Source: Rhea pennata (lineage: Eukaryota; Chordata; Aves; Rheiformes; Rheidae). Taken from it: a stretch of 64,000 bases of DNA. Positions 49,901-60,540 of the stretch are shown piece by piece. The notes under the pieces are model-generated. The model worked only from the letters and a program-made list of their open reading frames with translations. It was not told where the DNA came from and searched no databases. Location: positions 73,009,582-73,073,581 of the forward strand of contig NC_084702.1 of assembly GCF_028389875.1 (NCBI RefSeq), given 5' to 3'. The translations under genes and the position numbers were made by a program. The stretch's first letter is position 1. Every line of letters starts with the position of its first letter.

Positions 49901-52116
49901 TTTATCTAGTCCTTTATCCTCTTTTGGCCAGAACTGCTATGTGTAACTCAGTCATCAAAACAGGGGTTTCGAAGTTTGCCCACCAAGCCATCTCCTGAAT
50001 GGGGCACTCAGCTTAAGTGAAGAAAGCTAATAGCTGGTCCCATGCAGAGGGCCAGACTGCTTTTCTCAGGTCCCCATCAATCTCCCTGTCCTGCTCCCTC
50101 TTGTAACCTAAACTTAGCTGCTTGCTGCTTTTCAGCTAGCAGAGGTATGCACAGTGTCTGAGACCTTATTTGTCTTTGAAGTTGAGGCTGTGGGGTGCAA
50201 ATGGAAATTGCCTACATGGCTTTTCCTTGGAGTTGGGAGTGTTGGGTCCAGAAACACAAACACCTCTTTATTTGTCATCACTGTCCTGGCTGCCTGCCCT
50301 TGAACCAAGCTGAGTTGCTCCCAGAGCCAGCTTTAGCATACGCCTGTGAAATATGACGCAAAACATTACTTGGATGCTTATTTTGTGAAATTCCTGTGCT
50401 CCAGTGTGCTATGATGTTCTTAAAGAAGCAGCAGTAGGAAACAGCCTTAATGGAAGGAGTTAAATTGAGGAAAAATTAGGCTGATGCTTTTCATATACAC
50501 TTATATACCTTTAACAGTGGTTGGGGGGCTTCTATTGGCTTGGCTTACAAAAGATACTGTTAATGTCTAACATTTGATGACAGATAGTTCACCAACACTA
50601 CTAGACCCATTGTCTCACTTAATAGCTCTTTGTTCTAGCTGAAGGAAGGTAATCTTTTCTTGTAGGAGTTGGTAGGAGGATCTGTGTGCAATGTACCTTC
50701 TGACAGTCGTTCCAGTTTTGGAGCCTATTCTGTAGTTCACTGAAGTGGAATCCTCTGCCTTGCCCTCTGGGGGAGGGACGCACAAAGTAGATGTTACAAT
50801 CGTGATGCCGAATTTGTGGGTACTTTGCTGTCTGATGAAATTCACAACACTGAGTTAGACAATCATGTTATTTTTGCAACATGTGGAAAACACAAAACAC
50901 ACAAAAATAGGATTCAGGGGATCAAACAAACTTGGTGCTGATCCACCTTAAAGGATGAGGAGAGGTTTAGGGTCTCTGTCACTCTGAGAAGGAAAGGCTC
51001 CCATTTTTGAGAAGTCATGCTGTAGCTCCCTCTGAGGGGAGTTAACTCACCCACTTGCTAGCAGCCAGCAAATGTGCATGTTTACAACTTTACTTTTTAA
51101 AGAGATGAAAGCATAGATTGAACCCAGCAATTCTTACTTTCCAGAAGAGTGCCCTAAGCAACAGATTAAGGTGTACCAGAGAGGCAGGCTGTGTCCCTTT
51201 CTCCTGGCAATGTCTGCTCTGTATGATGTGTGGTATGTGTAGGGGAGCTGTGTTAGGAATCTGGGTCTCTTAGGTGAGGTTGTGGTGTTGTTAGCTCTTA
51301 ATTTCCACTTCTGTTTCCATCTTTTATACAAAGTGAGGTAGATCAAATGAGTGGAGTTGTGTCTCCCTGGAGTACTCTAGGTTTCAGGGGCATCTTCCAC
51401 TTCATGGGAGATTCAAGGGTCAAGTCCCCAGCATCCAGCCAGAGGAAGAATCTGAACCTGTATTTACCATACCTCATTTAAATGCACAGTGCTCCATTAA
51501 GTTCCTGCTCACAGGAAAATGGTATTCTTACCTGTATATATCTAGGCAAGGAACCTCCTTTCTCAGTCTGTGCTTTGCTGGATGTAGCCCTTGCCAAGCT
51601 GAAGACTTACCAGGTCAAGACTCAGGATTCAGGATGGAAAGAGCTGGTTTATGAATTCCTTGGTGGGATGACATTTGCTACCAAGGCTTTTCTTGCCACC
51701 AGAACCAGTTATGTGTTTATCAGTGCTAGTGCTAGGCTGGTTCCTCTGTAGAAGTGCGGGCATCTTCAGGGTTGGGTGACCACTAAGAAAGGCCTGCACA
51801 ATACTAGCCTTAATTGCAAGTGTGTAAAGAGACAGCAGAGTGCCCTCATTCAATTAATAAATGGAACCCAGGAGTTCTGATTTGGTATCTTCCAAATAGT
51901 TTTATTTTGCATATGTTTGCTCAGTTGCAAGTGCTTACCATAGTGAGAGGCAAGCTTTGTAACTGAAATCTGAATTAAGGGCTGTTTTCTTGGATGAGTA
52001 GGAAGGTAGTACCATTCCAAAAAGCACTTTCAGATATGCAACTGGTTAACCCGAGACTGCCTACTAATATTTCACTGTCTTTGGAGTGTTAGGACAAGCC
52101 AGGTATTCTCACATGC
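46951..52116. other. Non-coding stretch, no gene supported
   Basis: A poly(A) run lies at 47443-47465. Open frames of 60-105 codons near 48.7-49.9 kb (plus) show no domain. No exon, promoter or RNA gene could be supported. Confidence 0.45.
47443..47465. repeat. A23 homopolymer
   Basis: Twenty-three A bases in a row, followed by 'gaatagaaaagaaaaagg'. It could be the tail of a retrocopy, but no AATAAA and no recognisable gene body were seen to its left. Confidence 0.95.
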
Positions 52117-52177
52117 GCAGGGAGGTTGGACTAGATGATCTCCAGAGGTCCCGTCCAACCTTACTGATTCTATGACT
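52117..52177 (+). mobile_element. CR1 3' tail, about 60 bp
   Basis: The stretch 'cagggaggttggactagatg', 'atctccagaggtcccgtcca', 'accttactgattctatgact' is the final 60 bp of CR1, including one ATTCTATG unit. It is an extremely 5'-truncated insertion, nearly unmutated and so fairly young. Confidence 0.88.
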
Positions 52178-55100
52178 CAAAATGAGTTTGCTTAGGAACC
52201 TTTGTAGGCAACAGTAGCAGCACTTTCTTCTATTGGCCATACTGTACACAAGCTTGCACAAGGTGCTTGGACAGCATTTGCACATCTCACTGAAGCACAT
52301 AATGATGCATGTTTCCCCATGTGAGAAAGACCTGTGATGTGTGAGTGGCTTCCTGGGACCACAAGCACAAACATTTGTCATGCTTTTAGACCCATGAAGC
52401 AGTCACTGGTGTATTAGGGACAAGGGGAAAAGCTGCTGAAAGATGAGCCAGAGAATTCAAGGTGGAAACATCATCACCTTGCTTCATGAAGGTATTTACA
52501 GATGTCCTTTGAAAACTGTTGCCATCCACACCAAATCTGGATGTTTGGGTAACATGAATTTTTCTGTCAGAAGGATTCTGGCCAAATGACACAATGTTAA
52601 TTACATGAACAGACAGCGGGTGGAGTTGTGTAGACTCATTCAAAACCCAGATTGTTTCTTAATAAATAGATTGTCTTACGGTCAACCATCTGGAGCGGGG
52701 ATGGGGTGGAAGTGAGGAGGGGAATTGTTTCCTTTTGTGTGTGCTAAGGAAGAGTGACTCTGTGGCTATGTCAAGAAATGCTAATATGGAAACGTGACTC
52801 GAGAAAGAGATTCACTGTTGTCATAGAGGCACAGAAGTTAGATTAGCGACCGGGATGTCTTCATGGGACTCCAAAAAGAGTGAGAGCAAACCATGCCTTG
52901 TACTTGTGCTGAAGGTTGCCCCAGCTATTCAGTGGGGATTGGACTGCAGGCTACTGTAATCACACTGGTGCCAAGGAGCACCTTTGCAAAGGATGGATGT
53001 TTGACCTTTAATAAACCTTTAGTTTCAAGTAATGTGGTATAGCAGCTACAAATAAGAGAGAGGAGTCAGCGTCAAATAGCCAATGGCTTTTGAACCTCTA
53101 TAATAGTATGTTCCTTAGTTTGCAGTATTCTGGAAAATATGGGCAGGCAGTTACAGTCTTTCAGGTTGGTTTGGCCTCTCTCTTCATCTTTATTCCTTCA
53201 GACTGGATTTAGGCTGGAGCTTTTCTTTGGCTACTTTCCACCCCTTTGATACAGTCCCATGCTAAAACAGGCCCACAGCAAAAAAGCTCAGTTTTGCTTT
53301 ACAGCACCTACGGTGTTAAGGGATGAACTTCCTTGGGAAGAAGCATGGAGCTTCCAGATGACAAGCAATTACATCTTAAAACAGGGTTGGTATGTTTGGA
53401 CAGCCCAGAGAAGACTGTTTAATCAAGCATAAGGACATGCTTAGGTCTGTGCTTCAGCCTATCCTATTTTAATCTGTGTCTCCACCATAACCAGAGATGA
53501 ATGCAGCAAGTAAACATCACTTAGCTTAGGTACCAACAGCAATATAAACACAGCAGTACTTTATTCCCCTCCATACCAGTGTAAACTAACCTCCAGCAGG
53601 AGGCCTGTGCTCTGGTGCCTGCCTCCTTTTTGGAGAGTGGGTTTGGAGATCTGTCCATTTTGCTCTGTGCAATATCTAATGCATGGTGGTGTGCTGGGAG
53701 AAGATTGTGGCCCATGCATGGTCCCTCCATGTTTCAGTGATAGTCCCTGCTGCTCCTGATAGCTGGGGAACTACCATTTCAGTAACCTGAAAATTCTCCA
53801 TTTCAATAACCCCAACTGGGCCTCTGGGGAGTCAAGTATTTTTAGGAGTACTGACCTGGTCAACATAAATGGCTCTAATAGTGTTTTCTGACCTCCCCCC
53901 AGGAGGTGGTTGCTCTCCTGAACTGGGTATTTCATCCTCTGTGTACTGAAGCTACCTGAGACAACACTCTGAAATCTTGTCTCATAGTCATCCAACAACA
54001 GCCCCCAGTTTTGTCTAAATGGCTGGGGGTATTGCCAGCTGGAAGCCCCAGAGATGCAGCTGCTTACTTAGACTGTATGGCCACGTCCTCACGGGTAAAC
54101 CCGGATGTAACTCACAGTGTCAAACGCACTGCAGAAAACTAGCTCCTGCTCAAGAAGGGGGAAGGATGGGCCCCAGGGAGCTTGGATATGAAGAGGTACA
54201 GCTGGAGGCACAATATGGGAGACGGACAGCCCCAGAAGTGGGGAGGGAAATGGGCAATATCTTTTAGTGCTACCTTTGCTGTGCCACAACTAACTGTGGG
54301 AAATTAAGACTTCCCTATTTGTTGTGAGTTTTTTGCTCTTAGAAGGGCCTTCAATGATCTTCACTAGCTTCCTCTAATTCTCAAACTGGCCCAGTTCAGA
54401 GGACAAGTGGTTGTTCTAAGCTAGAGGAAAGGATATGTCTCTATTTGTCCCCTAAGTCCCTGCAACTCGGTGCAGGCAGCTGGATGAGTTTTGCAGCAGC
54501 AACCTCTCCTCACTGGAGACCTAGTCCTTGTTTTTCTAGCTCTGTGACATTTGAAGCCAATCTCTACATCTTTGGCCTACTTAACCCTCCACAGATTATC
54601 TTCTGTGGTGAAGGCAAAGTGGAGGTTGATGTATGTGCCCCTCTGTATTTACCTTTACCTTCAGATAAAAAGAAAATACTGACCATATTCCCTCCTTGTA
54701 TTCTTCACCTGATTTACATTTCATTTATTTCTATAGTCCTGAACAGACACTAGTAACTCATAATAGTAATAATAGGAGTTTCTACTAATAGAACTCCTTC
54801 CATCTGTAGAGTTCACGCTATGGACAAGCACCATTAGTCCTATTTAGAGATGGATTTAGCTGGTGCAACTTGTCCAAATGCAGAGGGCCCTGTGAGAATC
54901 AGGAAGGAAATGCAAAGTCTCCTGATTTCAGCCCCATGCTCAGTTGATCTTGTACTGCCATTTCAAGGAAAAATTAATTCAAAAGACTAGATGTGAGGGA
55001 TGCTCAGGAAGAAATGAAACCCCATCTCTAGAGACTGCTGAATTTCACTAGATTGTCCCAAAGCAGCAAAAGGAGCAATGTCCTGAGCTTTGGCCTCTAT

Positions 55101-55414
55101 ACTTACCAGCATGAAAAAAACCATGAGCGTGAAATCAAACAACAGGCTTCAAATGGGAGCTACAATGACTCTAATTTGTATGTGCCGTTATTTGATCTTC
55201 TAACCTACTAGGTTTAAGGTAAACCACAGTGGAATATCAAGCAGGCGTTAAATGAAACAGTGTCATTAATTCAATCCAATGAGATATGTTTTATCTAACA
55301 AAGGGATTTGTTCTGATACTCAAACAATGTATATTAATGAAAGAGTTGAAATAGATTCATTTTGTTCTCAAAGCAAACACATTAAGGAAAGCCATCAAGA
55401 AGTAAAGAACATGG
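52178..55414. other. Non-coding stretch, nothing recognised
   Basis: No supported exon, repeat family or RNA gene. Open frames up to about 100 codons have no domain resemblance. A short AAT-type simple repeat occurs near 54755-54770. Confidence 0.45.
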
Positions 55415-55434
55415 CATTTTTTTTTAAACTGTGC

Positions 55435-55440
55435 TTTATT
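55435..55440 (-). promoter_or_regulatory. Candidate minus-strand poly(A) signal
   Basis: Plus-strand TTTATT is AATAAA on the minus strand. It lies at the left border of the A/T-rich block and is followed (leftward) by 'gcacagtttaaaaaaaaa' on the minus strand. The downstream element is not clearly GU-rich, so the call is weak. Confidence 0.25.
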
Positions 55441-55580
55441 TAGGGCTAAGCTGGAAAGCGTCATTCAATAATTACAGAAGATTACAAGGAGTTTTAGGGA
55501 ATTGAGAGTGAAAGAGCAGTTGTATGGAACTGCAGCTGCGTTACACATCTGTATGTCCTAGCTGTGGGCTCAGTCTGGCT

Positions 55581-55639
55581 GTCCTTACTCAGGCAAAACA
55601 CCCACTACAACCCAGTGGGAGTTGTGCCAGAGTAAGGAC
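55581..55639. repeat. Imperfect hairpin palindrome (26-nt arms, 7-nt loop)
   Basis: The arm 55581-55606 (gtccttactcaggcaaaaca...) pairs with 55614-55639 at 23 of 26 positions, with 7 bases between. It is followed by 'gatcaggccc'. The words 'actcaggcaaaac', 'gtgggagttgtgccagagta' and 'gatcaggccc' match an old palindromic repeat that I recall as common in turtle, crocodile and bird genomes. The palindrome itself is visible directly. The family assignment is from memory. Confidence 0.8.
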
Positions 55640-56820
55640 TGTAAGATCAGGCCCAATAGGGAATTAAAAAAACAAAAACAGAACCAAAAAAGAACCAAGA
55701 GAAAGGAAGAAAGAAGTTTAAGATCAAGATAAAAAATACTAAGAAAAACAAACAAAACCATTAAAACAGAGTAAAACTGAATGAAGAATCAGAAACAATT
55801 ATCACACTGCTCAGTCAATGCAAACAAGTGTGAGAATGATGTAAATCAAGTTTTAAGACTGTGAAAATAAATTATAATAAATATGATATACTTTAAAATA
55901 TATGTGTTCTTAAATAATTCATTGTTTTTTCTGAGTCAGATTTTTTAAAGCAATGTCTTATTTTTTAACTGCTCTAAAGTCATTTACCAAAGATAAATAT
56001 CGTGCTTTCATTAAATAGTTTTCCTTGTTTTTTCTCTATCATTACAATTAAAAGTCCTACAAAATATGCAAATTTATTTACAGAAAAACAGAGCCAGCAT
56101 CTTTTTTTTTTAAACATCCCCCTGTTTTTCAAAATTCCTTGTAAACAGTTTCAGAAATTCTTCAAAGAGATTGTTTTTTATGTTTTTTTTGTTTTTATTT
56201 TTTTATGTTATTTTTTTTCTTTTTTAAGATTAAGGTTCTAGGCTAACCCCTTGCCCTGAAGGTTTCTAGAGCAAATATGGAAGCTACTGAAGCATAGGAT
56301 GATGGGAATTTTGCGGACAGCAGATCATGAAGACATGAAGCGTTTAGCTGTGTTTTGTTGTTCAAGTTAGAACTAACGTCTGATAAAAAGACAGCTGTTT
56401 TGTTTCCCATTTGCATTGTCTACAGAATCGAGTTTTGTTTTGTTTATTTTTTTAATAGCTGGAATGCTTGCAGTTAAAAAAGCTGCCAAAATAGCCATTT
56501 CTCTCCTTTTTCTCCTCGATAAATAACAGCATCCAACAGCAATTGGCAGAGAGTAGGAATTTATGCTCAATCTAAACTCTACAAAAATTACAGTTCTACA
56601 ACATCTTTGTTTTTAGCATTAACGCTAACTTCTATGTAGTATTATTTTTTTTTGCTTTTTTCTTTTTTATGTTGTCTAATTTTTTCTATTATATAGGTAT
56701 TTTAAACTTTCTTTTTTTAAATTCTGTACAACTATTAGGATTTTAAATGGGGAGAGTTAGAAGCATTTACAAACCTTTTTTGTTTTCCACTTTAATATCA
56801 ACCATCTTTCCTTTCTCTTC

Positions 56821-56865
56821 TCTATGCCTTTTTATGTATTTATTTATGTATTTATTTATTTACTT
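56821..56865. repeat. (TATT)n microsatellite
   Basis: About 40 bases of imperfect TATT/TATG units ('tatttatttatgtatttatt'). Confidence 0.85.
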
Positions 56866-57721
56866 TTTTGCTTTTCATAGATATCCATCTTACCTGCCTT
56901 TAACAGCGCGATCCTTACGTATTATACAGAAAACCATATGAAAGCTTCATAGACTCTAATTAATGTATAACCAAAGAACCTCCCAAAGTATCAAAGAACT
57001 ATTATCTTGCCGTTTTAAAAGCATTTAAGCATTTTTTTTAATTTTTACATATTTCATATAATCGCTCTCAAAAACTGTTTTAGGAACAGCTCAGAGAAAA
57101 GGAAAGAACTTCCATATTTTACATACAGCTACAAGTCTGCGGTAAAAAGTTTTGTCCTTTGGTCCCTATATAGCTAAGGAATGACAGATAAAGATGCTCA
57201 GTGACTGTTACCATGGGTCACGCATGGTAACCGCATCCTTGGTGGCAAACAGGCACTCCTTTGTCAGCATCCAGGTTTGCATCTCCTGTTTGAAGAAAAG
57301 CCGCTGTGGTGATATCAGTGTCTCTTCAGAAATCCTGGTTGATCTGGTTCCTGTTCTGATTTTACTTATGTGTTTGTTTGTTTGTTTCAAGCGCATGTCC
57401 TTCGAAGTCAGCAGATGTGATACTTTTCTTGAAGAAATGTTACAGTCTAAACAATCAAAGAGAGAATAAGTCTGAAGTCTTCAGCTTGATTGATATTTGC
57501 TGATATGTCAAAGGTGTAATCCAACAGTTCCCTTTTTTTTAATATATATATATTTTTTTGTCTAAATGTGGCCCATTCAGCTGCTGCCCTAAAAAATGAA
57601 GAAGATCATTGCAAATTAAATCAAAAAGGGGAGGGGGAAGTAGGGAAGGAGGGGTAACTTGGGAGGGGGGTAAAAAGACCTAAAAAATGAAATAAAATTA
57701 AAAACAAGCCTGTCCTTTTGG

Positions 57722-57790
57722 GCCCGATCCTGCTCCTGTTGAAAGTAAATGCGTGTTTTCTTCTCCCCTTCAATTGGGACAGGATGGGGC
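57722..57790. repeat. Imperfect hairpin palindrome, ancient repeat family
   Basis: The arm 57722-57745 (gcccgatcctgctcctgttg...) pairs with 57767-57790 at about 18 of 24 positions. The core words 'gatcctgctcc' and 'ttcaattgggacaggat' are degenerate forms of an old inverted repeat with the pattern 'ggcccgatcctgctcccatt'. A related palindrome begins only 34 bases to the right. Confidence 0.65.
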
Positions 57791-57823
57791 TTCTGGTTTG
57801 GTGTTTGGATTTTTTGAGGTATT

Positions 57824-57895
57824 GGCTCTGATTCTGCTCCCACTCACGTCAACAGAAAGATTCCCCTTGACTTCAGTGAGAACTGGATCAAACCC
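57824..57895. repeat. Second imperfect hairpin palindrome of the same family
   Basis: The arm 57824-57852 (ggctctgattctgctcccac...) pairs with 57867-57895 at about 21 of 29 positions. The words 'tctgattctgctcccactca' and 'ccttgacttcagtgagaact' are again decayed forms of the 'gatcctgctcccattgaagtc' family. Together with 57722-57790 it forms a double-hairpin unit of about 175 bp. Confidence 0.65.
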
Positions 57896-59532
57896 AAAGT
57901 GAGCAAGGTAGTCACGATCATGATAGAGAAAAAATGCAATTGTTCCTAATAATAATAACAGTAGCAAATCAAATTAGTAGTGATGTATGTCTATAGAAAT
58001 GCATATCACTATATCTGTATGGATAGCTACATTGTAAATTATTTTTAAATGCAACTCTACAATGCCAGATCACAATCTTGCTTGGTGAGCTTTGGTAGCG
58101 TGAAAGGCATTGAGAAAGAATTATTCTACATTTTAATGAGGTGCCATCTATGACAGTGTATGAGGTTTCTGTGGAGATATAGCTGCCAATAACATCTACT
58201 CCTTTGTGAATGTCAGGAAGTAAGACTTTGAACAGGCAATTTACAGGAGGTTAAATAAAAAAAAAAAAGACTTGGAATAAACTTTTTTTTGCAAAAAAAA
58301 TGTAAAGCTAACATTTCTTAAATAAAAAAGTTATTTAAAAAAATGTAATCATGATCCGACTAGGCTTGACATTTAAGTAGGATGCTTAATCATTAAGGAT
58401 TAGCTCTTATCTCTTTCTAGCAAGCAGGTTCTTCTTATACAGTCGGTGATTTATTACATCAAGAAACTTAGCAACTGCAAAAGGTCCACTCTGGTGGAAA
58501 AGTGTCATGCGGAATATCAATCCATGCTGGCAGGTTTTCACACTGTTGGTTCAACAAACAGCAAACCGTACACAGCAGTCTAAACAATTACAACACCAAA
58601 AATAATAATAGAATAAAAAAAATAAAAAAACACTCGTCAAGGACCCTTTTTCAGTTGTAAACAAAAAGATGCATTTTGCTTTTTGATCTGGATGGGTTTT
58701 ATCCCCACTCAAAACAATCCCTCCCTCCCCTTGAGCAATTAATTTTGGCTGGAGTTGCTGTAATGCAGAACCTTAGAATTAGAATTCTTGAAAAGGCATA
58801 CAATGAGGCTTTTCTTGGGGTTGTTTTTTTGGATTGCTATAGTTTTCAAACTACTGATACTATCATTACTTTTTTTTTTTAATTTTTGGAGAGTGATTTG
58901 AAATATCCTAAGGGGAAAAAAAAGGTGTCAATTGAAAAAGGCCCCCAATTCTCCGGAAAAAAAATAAAATCACAAGATTTTCAGTGCAAAAAAATTAACC
59001 ACGCATTTTTTTCTCTCTTTTTTTTTCCAAATTATCTGTACAGTTATAACAATCCCATTTTTTCTAAAGAATTAGGAATCCATCTTTTTTTTTTCCTTCT
59101 ATGTGACATCTAGAGAAGCATAAAACGCTGACGAGAAATCAAACGACAAATAAAGAAACCACTGCAAGCACCAAAAACGAAACGAAAATGAGCACAGCAA
59201 AAAATTGTGGCAGCACAAAGTCAAAAAAGGCACATGTGATCATGACTGGCCAATCATCAACTGATACAACATCCAAGAAAAATGCTTCAATCACGGCACC
59301 TGCACGAAACTTGACGGCATGTCATGCAACCAATTCTTAGCTTGTTACATGACGCCATCATGTCACACTTTCAACTTCGAGTTGATTTGAACTTACGGCC
59401 TGGGGGACTGTATTCTCCACTTTCATGTCATTACGTGAACTTTTTTCCTAGCTCAGCGCGAGACTGTGGTGGATTTGACTGGCTCTTGGTTGGTTTTGTT
59501 GGAATTTGATTGAATGACAAAAGAAGAAAAGA

Positions 59533-59565
59533 TTTTTTTTATATATATATATATATTTATATATA
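59533..59565. repeat. T8 followed by (AT)n microsatellite
   Basis: Eight T bases and then about 25 bases of alternating AT with one interruption. Confidence 0.9.
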
Positions 59566-59685
59566 GTGTGGAAAAAGGGAAAGGTGGGGAAAGAAGATAT
59601 ATATAAAAATAATAAAAAAAGTTACAAACACAGTATCAGTCAAAAAGCTCTAATGAATATACTTGCCATTAAACTATAGAAAATG

Positions 59686-59780
59686 AAACAAGAAAGAAAG
59701 CAAAAAAACCAAACCAAATAGAAAGAAAAGAAAGAAAGGAAGGAAGAAAAGAAAGAAGAAGAAAAAAAAAAAAAAAAAAG
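59686..59780. repeat. Purine-rich (GAAA)n-like tract ending in poly(A)
   Basis: Almost pure A/G for about 95 bases ('gaaagaaaagaaagaaagga'), with a few C interruptions in the first third, ending in a run of about 18 A. The minus strand is correspondingly pyrimidine-only and gives an artificial Phe/Ser/Leu-rich frame. Confidence 0.9.
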
Positions 59781-59998
59781 GATGGAGGAGGCCTAGCCAG
59801 AGACACACACGTAAAACACACACTTAAATGTAGACACACAGTCAACAGTGAACAGTAACGGAACATTATGCAGCAGCTGTTGAAGAGAGCATGCACTGAA
59901 TGAATGAGAGCAGACACAGATCGGTTTGCAAAGTCTGGAAAATAAATACATTTGTTGCTAACCAGGATGCTTTCGTTAGCACCAGCCTCTCCCACCCT

Positions 59999-60017
59999 CC
60001 CCCCCCCCCCCCCCCCC
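59999..60017. repeat. C19 homopolymer
   Basis: Nineteen consecutive C bases, flanked by 'ctcccaccct' and 'gcctcctggg'. The minus strand is a G19 run that could form G-quadruplex structures. It is prone to sequencing error. Confidence 0.92.
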
Positions 60018-60027
60018 GCCTCCTGGG

Positions 60028-60140
60028 CTAGCCAGGTCCTCCAGGAGCCATTCCATTTCCTTGGAGGGGCTCTGGAGCAGCTACTGCTCTAATTCGATAA
60101 CATCCCAGAAAGTTAGAAGTCATGGGGACTAAGAGCTGCT
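60028..60140 (-). CDS. Candidate terminal coding segment of a minus-strand gene
   Basis: On the minus strand a pyrimidine-rich tract (plus-strand 60155-60195, almost pure A/G) is followed by CAG at 60141-60143, a fair splice acceptor. The downstream frame reads ...LLVPMTSNFLGCYRIRAVAA, then PEPLQGNGMAPGGPG and a TAG stop at 60028-60030. The tail is Gly/Pro-rich and its composition differs from the A/T-rich flanks. A second possible acceptor (TTAG) lies at 60129-60132. I do not recognise the protein. If real, this is the last exon and the block to the left is its 3' UTR. It could equally be a chance frame of about 37 codons. Confidence 0.22.
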
Positions 60141-60154
60141 CTGCTTTGGCAATT

Positions 60155-60195
60155 GAGAAGAAGAAAAAAGAAAAAAAAAAAAAAAGAGAGAGAGC
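60155..60195. repeat. Purine tract (polypyrimidine on minus strand)
   Basis: About 40 bases of A/G, with A14 and a (GA)n end. Read on the minus strand it is a long CT/T tract directly before the CAG at 60141-60143, and could serve as a polypyrimidine tract for splicing. Confidence 0.85.
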
Positions 60196-60387
60196 AACTA
60201 CTGATTGCTGCATGTCCATTTGGTGGTTTATGGTAGGCTCCGAAATGCAGTAATGCTGGTATGGCATGGGAAGCAGACTTGTAGGAGGACTTGGATGATA
60301 CCATGGTCCCTAAATCAGCATCAGTAAAAGAAGAAAATATCTTTGGCATTTGGCTTTGACCTGAATTATAAAAATGAATGGAAAATA

Positions 60388-60540
60388 GCAGAGGAGAGGA
60401 GAGGAGAAAGAAAAGATGAAAAAAAAGAGAAAAAAACAGAAAAGAATAGAATAGAAAAGGAGAAAAGAGGAAAGACAAGAAAACAAAAGAGAAAAGGAAA
60501 AAGAAAAAAAAGAAAAAAAGAGAGAGAAGAGGACAGAGAA
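60388..60540. repeat. Long purine-rich tract
   Basis: About 150 bases of nearly uninterrupted A/G (starting 'gcagaggagaggagaggaga'). It generates artificial long frames: Lys/Glu/Arg-rich on the plus strand (60343-60792) and Phe/Ser/Leu-rich on the minus strand (60113-60646). The tract itself is low-complexity. Confidence 0.9.

Larger units (their letters stand above)
55415..60027 (-). other. A/T-rich block, candidate long 3' UTR of a minus-strand gene
   Basis: From about 55.4 kb the texture changes sharply. There are many T and A runs of 6-12 bases, few long open frames and no CR1 copy for about 4.6 kb. Three ancient hairpin repeats are present (separate entries). A minus-strand AATAAA (plus-strand TTTATT) lies at 55435-55440, near the left border. 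This resembles the long 3' UTR of a vertebrate gene transcribed leftward, with coding exons to the right. The alternative is an A/T-rich intergenic island. Strand and boundaries are inferred. No transcript evidence is available here. Confidence 0.35.
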
